From Tupaia tana (Eukaryota; Chordata; Mammalia; Scandentia; Tupaiidae), in contig JAKSZU010000013.1 in the NCBI GenBank assembly GCA_026018925.1, positions 77,985,791 to 78,049,790 on the forward strand: DNA of 64,000 nucleotides. The letters are read 5' to 3'. The notes beneath the pieces are model-generated. The model did not search any database and was not told where the DNA came from. It worked only from the letters and a program-made list of their open reading frames with translations. Of the stretch, positions 37,238 through 50,474 are shown in pieces (positions within the stretch are counted from its first letter, which is position 1; each line of letters opens with the position of its first letter). The position numbers and the translations under genes were made by a program.

Positions 37238-37333
37238 TGAGGCCAGCAAGTGGTGTGGTAGTTTAAGGGCACTGGAGTCCCACATGGTTGACCATGGTTT
37301 GAGTCCTGGTCCTGGTGGCTTGCTTTCTCACTT

Positions 37334-37364
<31 letters not shown>

Positions 37365-37440
37365 GTCTTGCTCTGTACCCCTCTGGTCAAAATAAATTAA
37401 ATAAATAAAAAGTTAAAAAATAAAATAATTCTTTAAAAAT
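37238..37440 (+). mobile_element. SINE type B
   Basis: GAGGCCAGCAAGTGGTGTGG head; (GTCT)n; tail TCTGGTCAAAATAAATTAAA. Confidence 0.84.
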
Positions 37441-37871
37441 TAGTAATAATAATTTAAGGTGGGAATACTTACTTGTAGAATTTCTCTTGCTTTGAGCTAC
37501 ATACATGGTAGTTGATAACAGTTTTAAATTATACATGACTCTGTTCCTAACAGTTATTTTTCACTTTATTGAATTATAGTTGCTCTGTTTATAAGCAAAG
37601 AGTTTTATTTACATTTTATCACCCTACATCTTTTACAGTTCACAACATAGTTTTCCCCAGCAAGAATACTATTCATCTCAATCAAGACAAAGACATTACC
37701 ATATACATTATCATCAGCAAACAACTTTTCATTTTTGTGTCAATTAAATGTATTACTAAGCAGTTTTATCTTTCATAAACACATTCACATGGTAATCAAT
37801 AGAATATGTCAAGGGAATCTAGGTACTGTGATTTACATTTTTCTTAGCAATTCTTAAAAGAATTATAAAAG

Positions 37872-38127
37872 GGTGGGACCATCAGGTGGTGTAATGGTTA
37901 CATTGCTGGATTCTCACATGGCCTACTGTAGTTTAAGTCCTGGCAGCTTGAAACTCACTTCAGGTACATGTGCATGTGTGCCCAAAATCCCAAGAGGAGA
38001 ATGGAGAAGGAATTGTGGCTTGGCCATCCCCCCGGGGAGTGATGTCTTGCTGTCTGTTTCTCTGTCTCTCTCTTTCTCTGGCAAGTGTACGTGCCCTATA
38101 GCAAAAATCTTTCTAAAAACAAAAGAA
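37872..38127 (+). mobile_element. SINE type A
   Basis: GTGGGACCATCAGGTGGTGT head to CCCTATAGCAAAAATCTTTC. Confidence 0.85.
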
Positions 38128-38404
38128 GTATAAAAGTGTTCTTACTGTTAACAAGAGGGGAAAAAAATCAATGGCTTTTACTCTGTTAACAGAATAGGTT
38201 AGATTTTCAGGCAACATTTTATCAAAACTTAAAGCAATAACTGTGATAAGGAAATTGGTTCTTTGTGCACTTCCTGTGGTTATGAAGGTTACAGTTCGTA
38301 ACGATTGCCAGATATCTTTTGCCTAGATAATCTGTTTAGTCTCTAAATTTTTATAGTCCTGAGTTCCTTCTCTAGTTTGCCATTCCAGTAGGTTCTGCCA
38401 ACAG

Positions 38405-38630
38405 AAACCTTCCTCTGGCTAGCCATGGCGGCAACAGTGGCAGTGTGCTGCTCTATAAATGGTGAAGACATGGAAGATCAGGATTTGGTTCTTAGATCAA
38501 CCTGTACATGTTAGACACATGCATGTGCTGGGAGAGAATCATAGTGTGAGACCCCAATGAGAATGCATGTTTTTTCTCTTTCTCTCTCTAGTCTCTACTC
38601 TCATCCATGAAGAGAATAATCTTAAAAGAT
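38405..38630 (+). mobile_element. Probable SINE type D
   Basis: GCAGTGTGCTGCTCTATAAA, TTAGATCAACCTGTACATG and the end CTCATCCATGAAGAGAATAA, about 200 bp before the FSD1L terminal exon. Weak head. Confidence 0.5.
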
Positions 38631-38838
38631 GTCCTCGGACCTCTGTATTCTAATTATTCTAAAAAACTCCTGAATTAGCTTTTCCACTTTCCCTCAGCTC
38701 AGATACAAAGGTTGTCAGTTTGGAACCTATTAATGTTCATATATGTAGCATTTTGCCTTTCAGTCAGAAACTTATGAGTCACCTATGTTGTAATTTGATT
38801 TGAAATCTGACTGAGGCTTTGTTTTTGTCTTTTCTTAG

Positions 38839-38961
<123 letters not shown>

Positions 38962-41900
38962 TGCCTGCTCAGGATATGTTTACCGTCAAGCGTCTTGATT
39001 GGGTGGCCTTGTCTGTGCAGTTACTAATCACAGAAACTGAGTGGTGGAAATCGAATTTGCTAAGTTCTGCTTTAAGGCCTGGAATCTGTTAGCATTGAGG
39101 ATCTAGTACAAAGCATTTGCAAGAACCCGCTGTGCAATATAGAAGCAAGCCGATATTGATCAAGAAAGTGATGTTTTGAAGAGTAAATGAGGGGGAAAGG
39201 CAGTGTTTAAATATTAATACAGAAATTCATTTTTGTATTTCTTGTATTAATTTGGATCTTCTGATATGTTTACTTATATATGATGTCCCTATGGCCTGGG
39301 GTAAAAAGCTTTTACATTTTGCCTTCTTTCCTCTATACTTTCTCTTTTCTATTTCATCACTACCTATCATTTTGTTTTCACACCGAAGCTTTAAAAATAA
39401 TTGAGTCTTCTAAGATATTCTGAAAATTGAAATAATTGGTTTAGAATGATAGAAAGGTTTCCTTACAATGGTTTATTTTCCCTGTTTATAAATAAGGTGA
39501 GTTTTGCTAAATTATCCTCTTTCATTTATTGACTAGATTTTGTATATAATTTTCTTTTTTTCCAAAATACTGATATTTCTCTTGAGGTTATAACTCAAAA
39601 TGGTTGATATAAAGAGTTTCTAGATATAACAGCTGAAAATTACCCAAGTTTTTGTTTTGTGCCTACTGCACTAACACAGTTAGATAAGGGTATTCTTTAT
39701 ATATTGTCCTGTTTAATTAGAATTCTTTTTATTCCATCACTTTGGGTGATGGGTAAGGTTTTAGAAGCCTTACATTTTCTGATTTTGTTGTCTAGTTTAA
39801 TCTCACTTTTAATAGTTATCTTTGATAAAATTCTCACTTGAATTTGGCCTTGATAATAATTATGCTTATTTTTGACATTTCTAGTAGAATTGAAAATTTA
39901 TTAAAGTTATATCAAGGGTAGAAGACCTACACTAAATTTTTATCTAAGAAGGATAGGTAATAAAGAGAGGTACCTAAAATATTCTTTATTGAAGTAATTT
40001 ATATCTTTTTTCAATAAGATACGGAATAAACAATTGTTTTGAAAAATATATATATTATCTCTGACTTAATTGGTATGTGAGTTTTTCAAACAACCTTTCA
40101 GGCGCTATTTTTCTCAGTTCTTTTCCTACATTCATTTTCTTTCTAAAGAGGGTGTAATCTCTTCCAAAATTGGCATAGTTTTCCCCAAACTTGAGAGAAT
40201 ATGTTAAACAATAAGTACAGAACATAGATATGTTATTTAGCAGAACATAGCTATGCTTAAAAAGTTGATTAGAACTTGAGCCAAACTAAAAGTTGTAATT
40301 AAAGTATTTAAGAATTATTGAGCATTTTAAAGAGATTTGATATTGTGTTTTCCATAATTTTTAAAACTTTTAATTTTTTCTGTTGACTTTCATTTTCATT
40401 TTAAATATCTTGTGCTATGACAGCTTGCTCCCAGGAAGTAACTGTTGCTGCTTTTGAGTTGCTTTTTATAGAGAGGCCTATGTAAATCCAATAGCTCATT
40501 TTCTCTTACAATTTGCTGCTTACTGATACAGTGTTTGTTCCATTTATAAATCTAAATGAGAAATTTTATTTGAACCAGGATATTATTTTTCCAGAGGATA
40601 TTCAGATCTGCACCATTGTCTGATGACATACTGATAATTTTAGAGACTATAAGGCAGTTTAGAGAATGAAATATGTCAACAGAAACTCTTTTGATTCTCC
40701 AAGCAAATATAACTTAGGTTTCTGTTCCATGTAGAGATTTTGGAAGAAATTTTTAGATGTTCTGTTTCTTATAGAGGGGCTATTACAGGACCTTAAAAAC
40801 ATGAATCTGTGGTTCCCTTTCAGAGATTCAAACCTTAAAGCAGTAAGTTAGTAGTTAAGTTGCTTTATGTGAATAGCTACACGGTATATTTTAGCAAAAA
40901 CAACACAAAAACTAAGTCAGAAGTTCTTGTATAAAACTTTTCTATTGTCTTATATATTATAATGGTCTTCTCATTAATTCAGTGCCTTTTTCCTCTTAGA
41001 TGCTCTTGCTCTATGCCTGAAGCAGTATCAGCTGATATGTAAGCCAGAGCATTATGTTAAAGTGATGAGGGCCTTCTGTTGCAGGGGCAAGAGGAAAAGC
41101 AAATATTAATCAGGGGCTGGAAGAATGCATGTGATTCTTTCTTGTGCTCATGACATCATTTGAGACCTTACATCAACTTTTCTAATACTCATTTGGAAAA
41201 TATATTAATTTCACTAAGAGATTTCATTTCTCAGAAGTTTTATAGTAGTTAATATAAATTTAGTAAACCCAAAGTCCAAGTCTCCAAAAAATGCCATACT
41301 TGGTATTAAACTGCACTGTTACTACTTAACAGTAAGAATCTGAGGTTTTCCCCAGGTTTTCTTTGAAGGTCTTTAAAGAACAAAATGTATGATTTTTTTT
41401 TTTTTTGGTATTTTTTTGTTGCTTTTGTTTTTTAGTTATGAGTGGTAACATTAAACATGAGAAAGTTTTTCATCCTCATTTCAAATTAAACAGTAATCAA
41501 ATATAGTGCCTATTTCAATTGTCTCAAAATAAGATGACTATTAACTTGATCATAATATATAACATTCTTACTAACATTTAATTTAAAAAATATTGAGCTC
41601 TTTTGCTCAATTTAATACATTGTGGGAAAGTAGATAAACCCTTTCAAACATTCACTATTGCTTTATTTTTATTTGGACAGGCCAAACATGATTGCTTTCT
41701 ATAAAAAGGAAAAGCATGAGAGGTTGAGTATAATGTATCACAGGTGTAAAAAAATGATGTTTTATAAAAAACATACATTTAGTATTGCATTTCTCTTTTA
41801 GCTGTTGAATTCCAAACCAGTTTTATTAAACTGGATATAGAAATGAAGAAGCTGCCTTAAGCACTTTAGAAAAAGAATTTTTTAAAACACTTTTGGCTGA

Positions 41901-42513
41901 CCGTGTCACATACGTCTCTAACTTTTGGTAAATATGTATATACCAAGCATTGAATAACTAATGGCACATAGAAATTTAACATACAGTGATTCTTTGACTG
42001 TTCCAGGTGCAGGTAAACAAAAGTATTAGGGGCATGCCTGTCTGCACATGGTTAATTATGGCATTTGTACCATTTTAACAGACCACTGACTGCTGCACAG
42101 TTGGACTTGGCCTGCTTACTCTGTCCTGCAAACAGTCATTTTCCCCCGTGTTACATAAAGAGACATATCAGCTTGCTTTTATGTAGTCATATACAAAAGT
42201 AAAGCATGAAACAGTATCATGTATAATTTCAATTTTTTTCTGACTGATCCTTGATAGTATAAATAATAAAAGTAAATACTTGTAATGAAATCTTTTAATC
42301 AGGCTAAGATAATCTACTTCATGACTTACCTGGAATGATTAGTTTTTCTTTCTCTACTTTCTTCATAATATTATAGTTACACATTTTCACTTGTTTCTTT
42401 TGGAAACAGGAAAGAAAAACTGGGAAAGATATATATTTGAAAAACGATTATGTCAAAAAATATTATTTCAGAAGAGAATGATGTAGACTTCTTACTATAA
42501 AATTTAAAACTTT

Positions 42514-42755
42514 AGGGGCCAGCAGGTGGCATGGTGGTTATGGTGCTGGACTCTCATATGGCCGACCACAGTTTGAGATCCGGGCCTCGCAGCTTGAAAA
42601 TCACACCAGGCACATGTGTGTGCCCAGAATCCCAAGAGAAGACTGGAGGAGAAGGGATTGCAGCATGGCCATCCCTCCTGAGGGGTGAGTTCTCACTTTC
42701 CCTCTCACTGGCTCCAGAGAGTAAATATGCCCTATGGCAAAAACATTTAAAAAAA
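42514..42755 (+). mobile_element. SINE type A/C in FSD1L 3'UTR
   Basis: GGGGCCAGCAGGTGGCATGG head (B-like), A-type middle, end GCCCTATGGCAAAAACATTT. The only lineage SINE in the presumed 3'UTR. Confidence 0.85.
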
Positions 42756-42837
42756 ATACTCTAAGCCAAAAAATTGACTATATTTTCAAGTCATTATAAT
42801 TCTTTTTTTTAAAACTATATTTGTTAAATTGGTGTTT

Positions 42838-42890
42838 ATTCATTGGCTAATTCATACAACAAATATTTGAGTATCTATAATACACCTGTC
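42838..42890 (+). mobile_element. L2-like remnant in FSD1L 3'UTR
   Basis: ATTCATACAACAAATATTTG followed by AGTATCTATAATACACC. Short. Confidence 0.4.
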
Positions 42891-44104
42891 AAAATATGAT
42901 TACTTTGTATACACCTTTGCAAAACTAATGTGCATATATTAATAATTTTGCTGCATTTGAGTAGTTTGACAGAATTTATGTTAAAAATGCTTTGCTAATC
43001 AGATTTTAAAATAAATTTGTTACAGTTTGTAAAAAAAAATTCAAATTAACTGCATTATAATATAGTTCATTTTTATATAGCACATAATATGAATCTAGAA
43101 AAGTTTCTTCCTTGATTTTTCTTTTACACTGGATGTATTCTTTTAGGTAAGTGTACAGTCAGCATACATTTACTAATAGCTCGTAAACCGTAAACTAACT
43201 TGTTCTTTTTAACCAAAATGTACATTTCATAATGCCAGCACTGGAGCATTATAAGAGATCATGAATGTCTTCTTAATTATCACAGAAAGATTACCTCATG
43301 TTCAGTATCATTTTAGTTATGAGTGTATCTTACAGTGTTTACATTCTGTAATTATTTGTGATCCTGATATGTCACATATGATAGCATTGTTACCTGGAAT
43401 ATTTGATGAACCCAGATACTTTTAAGCATTTTGAATTATTGATTGGTTTAAATGTTTAAATTGTTTTTATTGAAATACTGTTGGACATGCCATGTAAAGG
43501 TTAGTATTGGCTTATAAATACCAAAAATTGCCAAAGTACTTTCTTCCCCAGACTGCCCAATTATTAAACAGTATTTGTTACATCTTGGTCAATATGGGTA
43601 CTTGCTTTTGATTCATAAGCACATAAGTTGTATTAATTTAAACTTACATTCTTATTTCCTCAGTGGTACCCATTCTATATAAGTTGGTCTTTGAGAATGA
43701 ACATATAGAGGATTTATATTATGTAGGTGAGAGGGTAGGTGAATGTGTTTGGTATGGCTTGGAGTTTACTAAGTTTGGGCAAATTTAGGATAAATCAATT
43801 ATATGTGATTGAGAAAGGATATTTTATTAGTATTAGAACTTCCTGGAGAGCATAAGGGCTACAAGAATGCATACTTTAAAAAAAAAAAAATTTCCAATTT
43901 CTCTAAAGTACCAAAGCACCGAGTCTAATTTACCTTTAAAAGGAGACTCTTTAAAATCAAATTTATAACTAATTCGTACTATAAAGTATAGAATAGCCAA
44001 GGTTTGGGAGTAATTTCTATTAAAAGCCACTAGTCTTTAAAATCTCTGGATATGATATAAAAGAAGATTTTGGCTTAATTTCTTTTCAAGTATTTATATC
44101 AGTC

Positions 44105-44290
44105 CTCTTAGCTCTACCATATACCAGATCTATGACCTCTACATAATCATCTATCCTGTTAGGGCCTCTATTGCCTTATTTATAAAATAATTATAACCTG
44201 TTCAGCCTACCTCACAGGGCTGTTGTGAGGAATAAAATGAAATGGAGTATGTGAAATTGCTTCAACAACAGTGAAGTGCTATGTGAAATG
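44105..44290 (+). mobile_element. MIR remnant in FSD1L 3'UTR
   Basis: CTCTATTGCCTTATTTATAA, CTACCTCACAGGGCTGTTGT and GAGGAATAAAATG are MIR core words. Confidence 0.75.
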
Positions 44291-45154
44291 GAAGGTGTTA
44301 TTTTTAGTTAATAATGGATTTGGGTGTTTGGGTACTTCCAAATGCCATTTACAGTACTTTGATAAAAAGTGCTAAAAGTGGTATCACCAGTGATTTCAAA
44401 AAGAATAGGAAGCCCTGTTAAAATAATCTCTAGTATTCATTTAGTGTGTTCATGACTTCTAACCTTTTTGTTACTCTATTTCAACACATTCTAGATCTGT
44501 AACATTTCTCCCACAACATTATTGTCACTGTAAAATAGTAGCATAAATAAACTAATTAAGCTATGTTTCCATCCCAGCATTTGCACTTTTAATGTAAGAC
44601 TGCTCAGTGCCATGTGCAAAGACTGAACTTGGCCTAAGTAATTCTTTCCAAATGGTCTAGTAGTTTGTTGTCACTGGATAAATGATACAAGGTGTGCCCA
44701 CTGAACATCAGGTAATTCAGTTGCATTGTCTTTTTTTTTTTAAAGTTTTTCAGAGCCTTGTTAGTTAACCTAGACAGCATTTAGTATCTTTCCTGACATG
44801 CTGTTTTGCTTTAAAATTGAGTTTTTAAATGGTGTACAGGCTATCCTAATCTACAAATTTGATATGTCTGTTATCTGGACATGGTTTTGCTATGCAGTTG
44901 TGATAATAAAAATTCTAATTCCTCAGGTTTAACCTTTAAGTTATAGAAGAAGAACATTACTGAACTTATGGTATACTGAGTGCTGCAAAATAGTGTTTTA
45001 ATAAGCACACTGCCTCATTTTCCTTAGAAAAACACAAAGCCTTTGAAATTTTTTTAAACTTTAAAATAGGTATTCAAAGTGAAGTAAATTGTATGTTGAA
45101 ATGATTGTTGTTCTGTATAGAATGTCTGAGTTAAGTTTCTACAAAAGCACCTGG

Positions 45155-45164
45155 AATAAATAAA
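45155..45164 (+). terminator. Candidate distal poly(A) signal of FSD1L
   Basis: Overlapping AATAAATAAA hexamers, with SINE density rising again within about 350 bp. No U/GU-rich element was scored, so it is only a candidate. Confidence 0.4.
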
Positions 45165-45511
45165 AATTAAAAATTAAAAATTTTTCCTGCTTTTTATTTA
45201 GTATTTTATCAATTATTTTATTTAAATATCTATAATATGCTGTTGAAAGTGAGAATTTTTTTAATAATTATTTTAACTTATTTATTTATTTTTGGAATGA
45301 GATGGTAGACTTTTACTTTGAGACAGGATTAGTTAGCAGCTTCTCTACGATGTGTGGCTTATAGGCGGTATGCCCTCCAGAGGTAGAGGTTTTGAATACA
45401 CTCACCAGGTACATAAAATAAGAGCCACGCATATAAACATAAAAGTAACAATTATATAAATTAGCTGGATCCTCAGATAAAATTAAAACAGTTTTTCAAA
45501 TATTCCCTACA

Positions 45512-45768
45512 ATTTTTTTTTTTTTTGAGAAGTTTTTGCTATAGGGCGTGTGTGCTCACCAGAAAGACAGAGACAGACAGAAAGCGATAAATCACCCCCC
45601 AGGGAAGATGGCCACGCTGCAGTCCCTTCTCCTTCATTCTCCTCTCGGGATCTTGGGCACGCATGCACACGTGCCCAGTGTGAGTTTAAGCCACCGGGTC
45701 CGGGACTCGAACCGTGGTCGACTACATGGGAGTTCAGCAACATAGTCATTATGTTAACTGCTGGTCCC
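45512..45768 (-). mobile_element. SINE type A in CCNB1 pseudogene 3'UTR
   Basis: Duplication CCCTACAAT at about 45503 and 45767. Confidence 0.9.
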
Positions 45769-45774
45769 CTACAA

Positions 45775-47385
45775 TATTTTTAAAGACAACCTTTTTTAGG
45801 TTACCTTGGAATAGGAAGTAACCACATTTGAATGAGTTAAGCTGCAAAAAATAAAAGGGCCACAAAGTTTATTAAATGTAAATGTAAATGTAACAAAATA
45901 TGTACAGATGGCACATGGTGCCAATTTTATTTGCAGGTATAATACTCTGACTTAAGTTTATAAGTTACACCTTTGCCACAGCCTTGGCTAAATCTTGAAC
46001 TAGTGCAGAATTCATCTGTGCTAGAGTGCTGATTTTAGCATGCTTAAATGTGGCATGCTTATTCTTGATGGTCATGTGCTTTGTAAGCTCACAATTTACC
46101 ATGACTATATTCTTAGCTAGGTGCTGCATAACAGGAAGAAGTGATTCTTTAGTGTAAGACAGGTAATGCTGGAGAGTTTGTGTCCATTCACCGTTATCAA
46201 GAATTTTCAGGGCTAAGCAAAAAACTCCTGCTGCAATTTGAGGAGGAGGAAAGTATACCATACTTTAGTAGTCAAGCATAGTTAATTCCATCAGGTACTT
46301 GGCAAGAATATGGGTTTAACATCGACCTCTCCAACTTTAGATGCTCGCTCAAGAAAGTGCAGGGGTAGAGAACAACCCAGATCAAAGTTTAAAGCTCTTA
46401 GAATCTTCATTTCCATCTGTCTGATTTGATGTTTAGTGTAAGTATTGTTAATCACAAAAGCAACGTCACCAATTTCGGGGGGGGGGACATTTCCTCGTAT
46501 TTGTTTTCAATAAACATGGCAGTGACACCAACCAGCTGCAGCAGCGTCTTGGGCACACAGTTATTCTGCATGAATTGATTAATAATAGAAACAGTCATGT
46601 ACATGGTCTCCTGCAGCAACCTGAATTTCATTTGAACCTGTACTAACTTGTCAACTAGGATGGCTCCCATGTTTCCAGTGACTTCCTGACCCAATAGTAG
46701 GTATTTTAGTCTAACTGCTTGCTCTTCCTCAAGCCGTCTCAAATAAGCATAGATATCTTTTACATATTCACTGCAAAGGTTTGGATCAGCTCCATCTTCT
46801 GTGTCCACATCACTCCCTGCAAGAATTACATCAGAGAAAGCCTGGCACAGATACTCTTCTGCAGGAGCACATCCAGATGTTACCATTGGACTTGAAGAAG
46901 TATCAACTGAAATAGTTTCAGGCGAAGAATTTTAACAGGCTCTGGCTCTGGCTCTTGCTCTGGTTCAGGCTCAGGAGCAGGCACAGGCTCAAGCACCTTT
47001 TTTCAGAGGTTTTTGGAAGTTTGTTAGCAGTAACTTTTCCAGTAGCTGAAGTTTTTGCTTCCTTTTTCAGAGGTATTTTGGTCTGTTCACTGACTTTGTT
47101 TCCAGTGTCTCCAAGCACTGTTCTTGGCCTCAGCCTGGGCTTGCAGGCTGCAGCATTGGCCATAGGCACATGCTTTGCACTTGCCATACTGATTTTCGCC
47201 TTATTTGCAGCATTAATTTTTGTGTTTCTGGTGATTCGGAACGCCATGGCTTCCTCTTCACCAGACAGCAGCTTCGCAGAGAGAAGCAGAACCAGAGCTG
47301 CAGGCAGGCCAAGGGCCTGAACCCGCTCAAGTTAACAGCTGTTGCTGCTCAGTACGCCCAGGAGCAGCAGGGCTCCTTCCTCTCT
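45775..47385 (-). pseudogene. CCNB1P: Cyclin B1 processed pseudogene
   Basis: Intronless copy of CCNB1 mRNA. The start codon is at 47247 ([19 protein letters not shown]), preceded by 5'UTR. Three coding blocks follow in three different frames: 47247-46918 (N-terminal region), 46886-46452 (cyclin box, with [18 protein letters not shown] and [18 protein letters not shown]) and 46261-45965 (C-terminus, ending DLAKAVAKV and stop). Beyond it lies CCNB1-like 3'UTR with AATAAA twice (near 45930 and 45880). Frameshifts, stops and a G run at 46481-46488 abolish function. A type A SINE (45512-45768) is inserted at the 3'UTR end. No poly-A tail could be pinned down, perhaps because the SINE sits there. 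Confidence 0.93.
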
Positions 47386-47822
47386 ATTTATTTTAATTTG
47401 ACCAGAAAGGGACAGAGTGAAAGTGAGAAAACAATCCCCCAGTCGGACCAGCAGTTGGCATAATGGCTATGTCACTGGACTCCCATGTAGTCAACAGCAA
47501 TTCGAGTCCTGGACCTGGTGGCTTAAACTCATGCCGGGCACATGTGCACGCTTGCCCAAAATCCCAAGAGGAGAATGGAGGAGAAGAGATTGCGGCATGG
47601 CCATCCCCCCTGGGGAGTGATTCCTCGCTTTCTGTCTCTCTGTCTCTGTCTTTCTGGCAAGTGCGGCACCCTATAGCAAAAACCTCTCCAAAAATAAAAT
47701 AAATAAATAAATAAATAATAAATAAATAAATAAATAAAAGCAAGCCACCAGGTCTGGGACTAAGACCACGGTCGGCCATATGGGAGTCCAGCACCCTTCA
47801 CACCACGCCACCTGCTGGGCCT
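47386..47822 (-). mobile_element. SINE type B split by a younger SINE
   Basis: Tail part 47386-47445 (TTTAATTTGACCAGAAAGGG) and head part 47737-47822 (CCACGCCACCTGCTGGGCC) flank the type A copy at 47446. Confidence 0.85.
47446..47736 (+). mobile_element. SINE type A nested in type B
   Basis: GGACCAGCAGTTGGCATAATG to CCCTATAGCAAAAACCTCTC, then (AAAT)n. Confidence 0.9.
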
Positions 47823-47851
47823 AGAAGTGAGAATACTTTAAAAGTCACAGT

Positions 47852-48024
47852 CCTGGGGCTGGCAGTTGGTGTGGTGGTTAAGGGCGTGGGACTCCCACAT
47901 GGCCAACCATGGCTTGAGTCCCAGGCCTGGTGGCTTACTTTCTCACTCGCTCGCTGTCCCTTTCTGGTCAAATTTAAATAAACTAATAAATAAAGTTAAA
48001 TAATTCTTTAAAAAAAAAAAAAAG
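47852..48024 (+). mobile_element. SINE type B
   Basis: GGGGCTGGCAGTTGGTGTGG head; tail TCTGGTCAAATTTAAATAAA; AAAGTCACAGTCC repeated at 47841 and 48021. Confidence 0.88.
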
Positions 48025-48047
48025 TCACAGTCCCTTTGCCCAGAATC

Positions 48048-48165
48048 CTACATTTTAGAGCAGTGCTGTTCACCAGAATTTTTTGCAATGTTGGAAAGTC
48101 CTGTATCTGTGCTGTCCAATACAGTAGCCACTATCTTTGGAGATTGCCCCATCTTGGATTATCTT
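48048..48165. mobile_element. hAT-type DNA transposon remnant
   Basis: AGAGCAGTGCTGTTCACC and GTGCTGTCCAATACAGTAGC resemble a common mammalian hAT MITE. Subfamily not assigned. Confidence 0.55.
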
Positions 48166-48227
48166 TTGGTAAAGAGTAACTAAGAATCAGAACTACGTCC
48201 TAACCCTTTTTAAAAACTTGTGTTCTG

Positions 48228-48482
48228 GGACCAGCAGTTAGCGTAATGGCTATGTCGCTGGACTCCCATGTAGTCGACTGTGGTTCGAGTCCCGGACCTG
48301 GTGGCTTAAACTTACGCCGGGCGCGTGTGCGTGCGTGTCCAAAATCCCGAGAGGAGAATGGAGAAGAAGGGATTGTGGCATGGCCATCCCACCTTGGGAG
48401 GTGATTTCTCGCTTTCTGTCTCTCTGTCTGTCTCTTGTCTGGTGAGCGCATGCACCCATAGCAAAAACCTCTCAAAAAAAAA
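48228..48482 (+). mobile_element. SINE type A (young)
   Basis: GGGACCAGCAGTTAGCGTAA to a short poly-A; B-box GGTTCGAGTCCCGG intact. Confidence 0.9.
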
Positions 48483-49206
48483 TTTGTATCCTAACTTGAA
48501 TCCATTTTAGGAAGAAAAAGAAAACCAATCAGTGACTAAGTTTGGAGCTCCTATAACAATTTTTGTCAAAAGAAGAAAGGGAAGACTGGATAGTATTGAG
48601 TCATAGAGAGAGGAGACTGAGAAGCTAGTAGTGCCCTTACATAAAACATGGGGTGTGAATGGGTGCAGTGTTCTGAAGAACACTTAAGCACAGCAAGATT
48701 TTAAATGCACATACCTTTGAAAAGTTCATCCTCTTTTAGAGTATCTCTTACATACACACTCACAAACAAGCCAGTATTAACTGTAGTATTATGACAGCAA
48801 AATACAAGCAACCTAATAGTTAACTGAAGAAAGACAAATCTGGATGACACTGGAGGGATTTTTTTTTCTTCCTTTTTTGGTACATAAGCAAAGGAGCTGG
48901 CTCAGCAGACCTAAGGTATTACAACAAAAGGGTGTGGGCTACGGGAATCTTGAAGGCCCCTTTTTCAAATTTGCTGTACCAGCAAGCTGCCACTGCTATG
49001 TAGTGGTCTAGATATATTCTGCACATCCCCTCAATAAATGTAATAAATATGCAGACCATTATGAAGTTTGTTTCCTCAACCAAAGCCTTTCTTTTCCTTG
49101 GAATGCCAGTCCAGCTGTGCCTGGCAGGGATCTCTATGAAGTAACAGCTCAGGAAATTGTGTGCACTGTACTTTTCTGTCCAGGTTTTTCCTTATTAAAC
49201 CCCATT

Positions 49207-49425
49207 TTAGGCCCAGCTGTGTGGCACAGGTAGTGGGGCCTGGCTGATGACTGTAGCTATAATGAGAAACCTAGGTTTGGATCTCCAGTTGACCTGGACA
49301 CATCCATGATCTTGGCTTGCTGGGAGCTGGAGGAAGGATTATGCCAGGACCCCATGTGGAGTACCTTCCTCCTGCCATTTTTGTCTCTCATGAAAGAAAT
49401 GGATAAATTTTTGGAGAAAAAGCCA
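49207..49425 (+). mobile_element. SINE type D
   Basis: GGCCCAGCTGTGTGGCACAGG head, GGTTTGGATCTCCAG, and the end TTGTCTCTCATGAAAGAAAT. Confidence 0.72.
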
Positions 49426-49551
49426 TTTTACATTTATACTACCTAGTGCTAGTAGTATGTTTATGCCCCTTTTGCATAAGATCACCTCAAAGGGGATGAC
49501 TACGTTGTGGTGCTTCAATGTAACCCTGGACAACTGTTAAATAATAAGGCT

Positions 49552-49708
49552 GTTGGGCCAGCAGGTGGTGTGGTGGTTAAGGCACTGGTTTCTCAGATGG
49601 TCAACCACAGTCCGATTCCTGAATTTGGTAGTTTGCTTTCTCACGTTCCCTCTCTCTGCTTCTCTCTGGTAAATTTAACAATAACAATAAGTTAAATAAT
49701 TTTAAAAG
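49552..49708 (+). mobile_element. SINE type B
   Basis: TGGGCCAGCAGGTGGTGTGG head; tail TCTGGTAAATTTAACAATAA. Confidence 0.85.
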
Positions 49709-50409
49709 TAAGAATATGCTATTAATGGAAGGGTCCTCATGATAGGAAATGGGAAACATCATCCAGCAGTACGTACAGTATAGCATTTGTGTGTGTGTGC
49801 ACTTTGGGTAAGAGAGGCCCCTGACGTGATTCCTACACTCTTTCTGTGCCTCTCCATAGAATGAAAAGTTGAAGGATCCAAGGGTTTGTGCCTATTTGAG
49901 AGTTATTACCTCTACTGTCTTCTAGGCTATGTACCAGATAGCCAGGGCCCCAGAATTTACTCTCCAGTCAGTCAGAAGCTTGCCTCCAAGACATGTACCA
50001 GCCTCCTGCCCACGTCTCCTAAAAAAAGACTACACTAAAGATGTATAATATACCCCCATGGTGGCAGTTTGTGAGGAGTGTGGATGGAGCTTGGAGTATT
50101 CACATACATGCATGTCAGGACCCTTGTCACAGGCTTTAACTAGAAGAAGACCACCCAAAGGCTGTGGGAGGACAGGACCCTAGTTCTGTCACATTCTAGT
50201 GTATGTCTGAGGAATATTGAGAATTACACATTTGAATCCAGGTTTCTGTTCCTAGAGAAGAAATATTTGTCAAAGTAGAAGAACATAACATTTTATTTGA
50301 TGATTAGCTCTTAACTATTAGATATTTAAATATGTCAGAGTTGACCTTTATTTGGACTCTTGCCCCAGGCTCTACAAATATTAGGGGTGGACCAGATGTG
50401 TGTACTCCT

Positions 50410-50423
50410 GTAATGTGTATGTA

Positions 50424-50474
<51 letters not shown>

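Larger units (their letters stand above)
38962..45185 (+). other. FSD1L: Probable FSD1L 3' untranslated region
   Basis: About 6.2 kb after the FSD1L stop is A/T-rich and contains only one recognisable lineage-specific SINE (42514-42755) plus ancient L2/MIR pieces, whereas flanking DNA has a SINE every 0.5-1 kb. That depletion suggests constrained or transcribed sequence. Candidate poly(A) signals: AATAAA at 40025, 42265 and 45155 (overlapping AATAAATAAA). The last is followed by a repeat-rich zone and is my preferred distal end. The extent is inference; alternative shorter ends are possible. Confidence 0.6.

Noticed and set aside
46452-46886. 144-codon cyclin box frame as a functional cyclin gene
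   Set aside because: It is one of three out-of-frame pieces of an intronless CCNB1 copy with stops and no start of its own.
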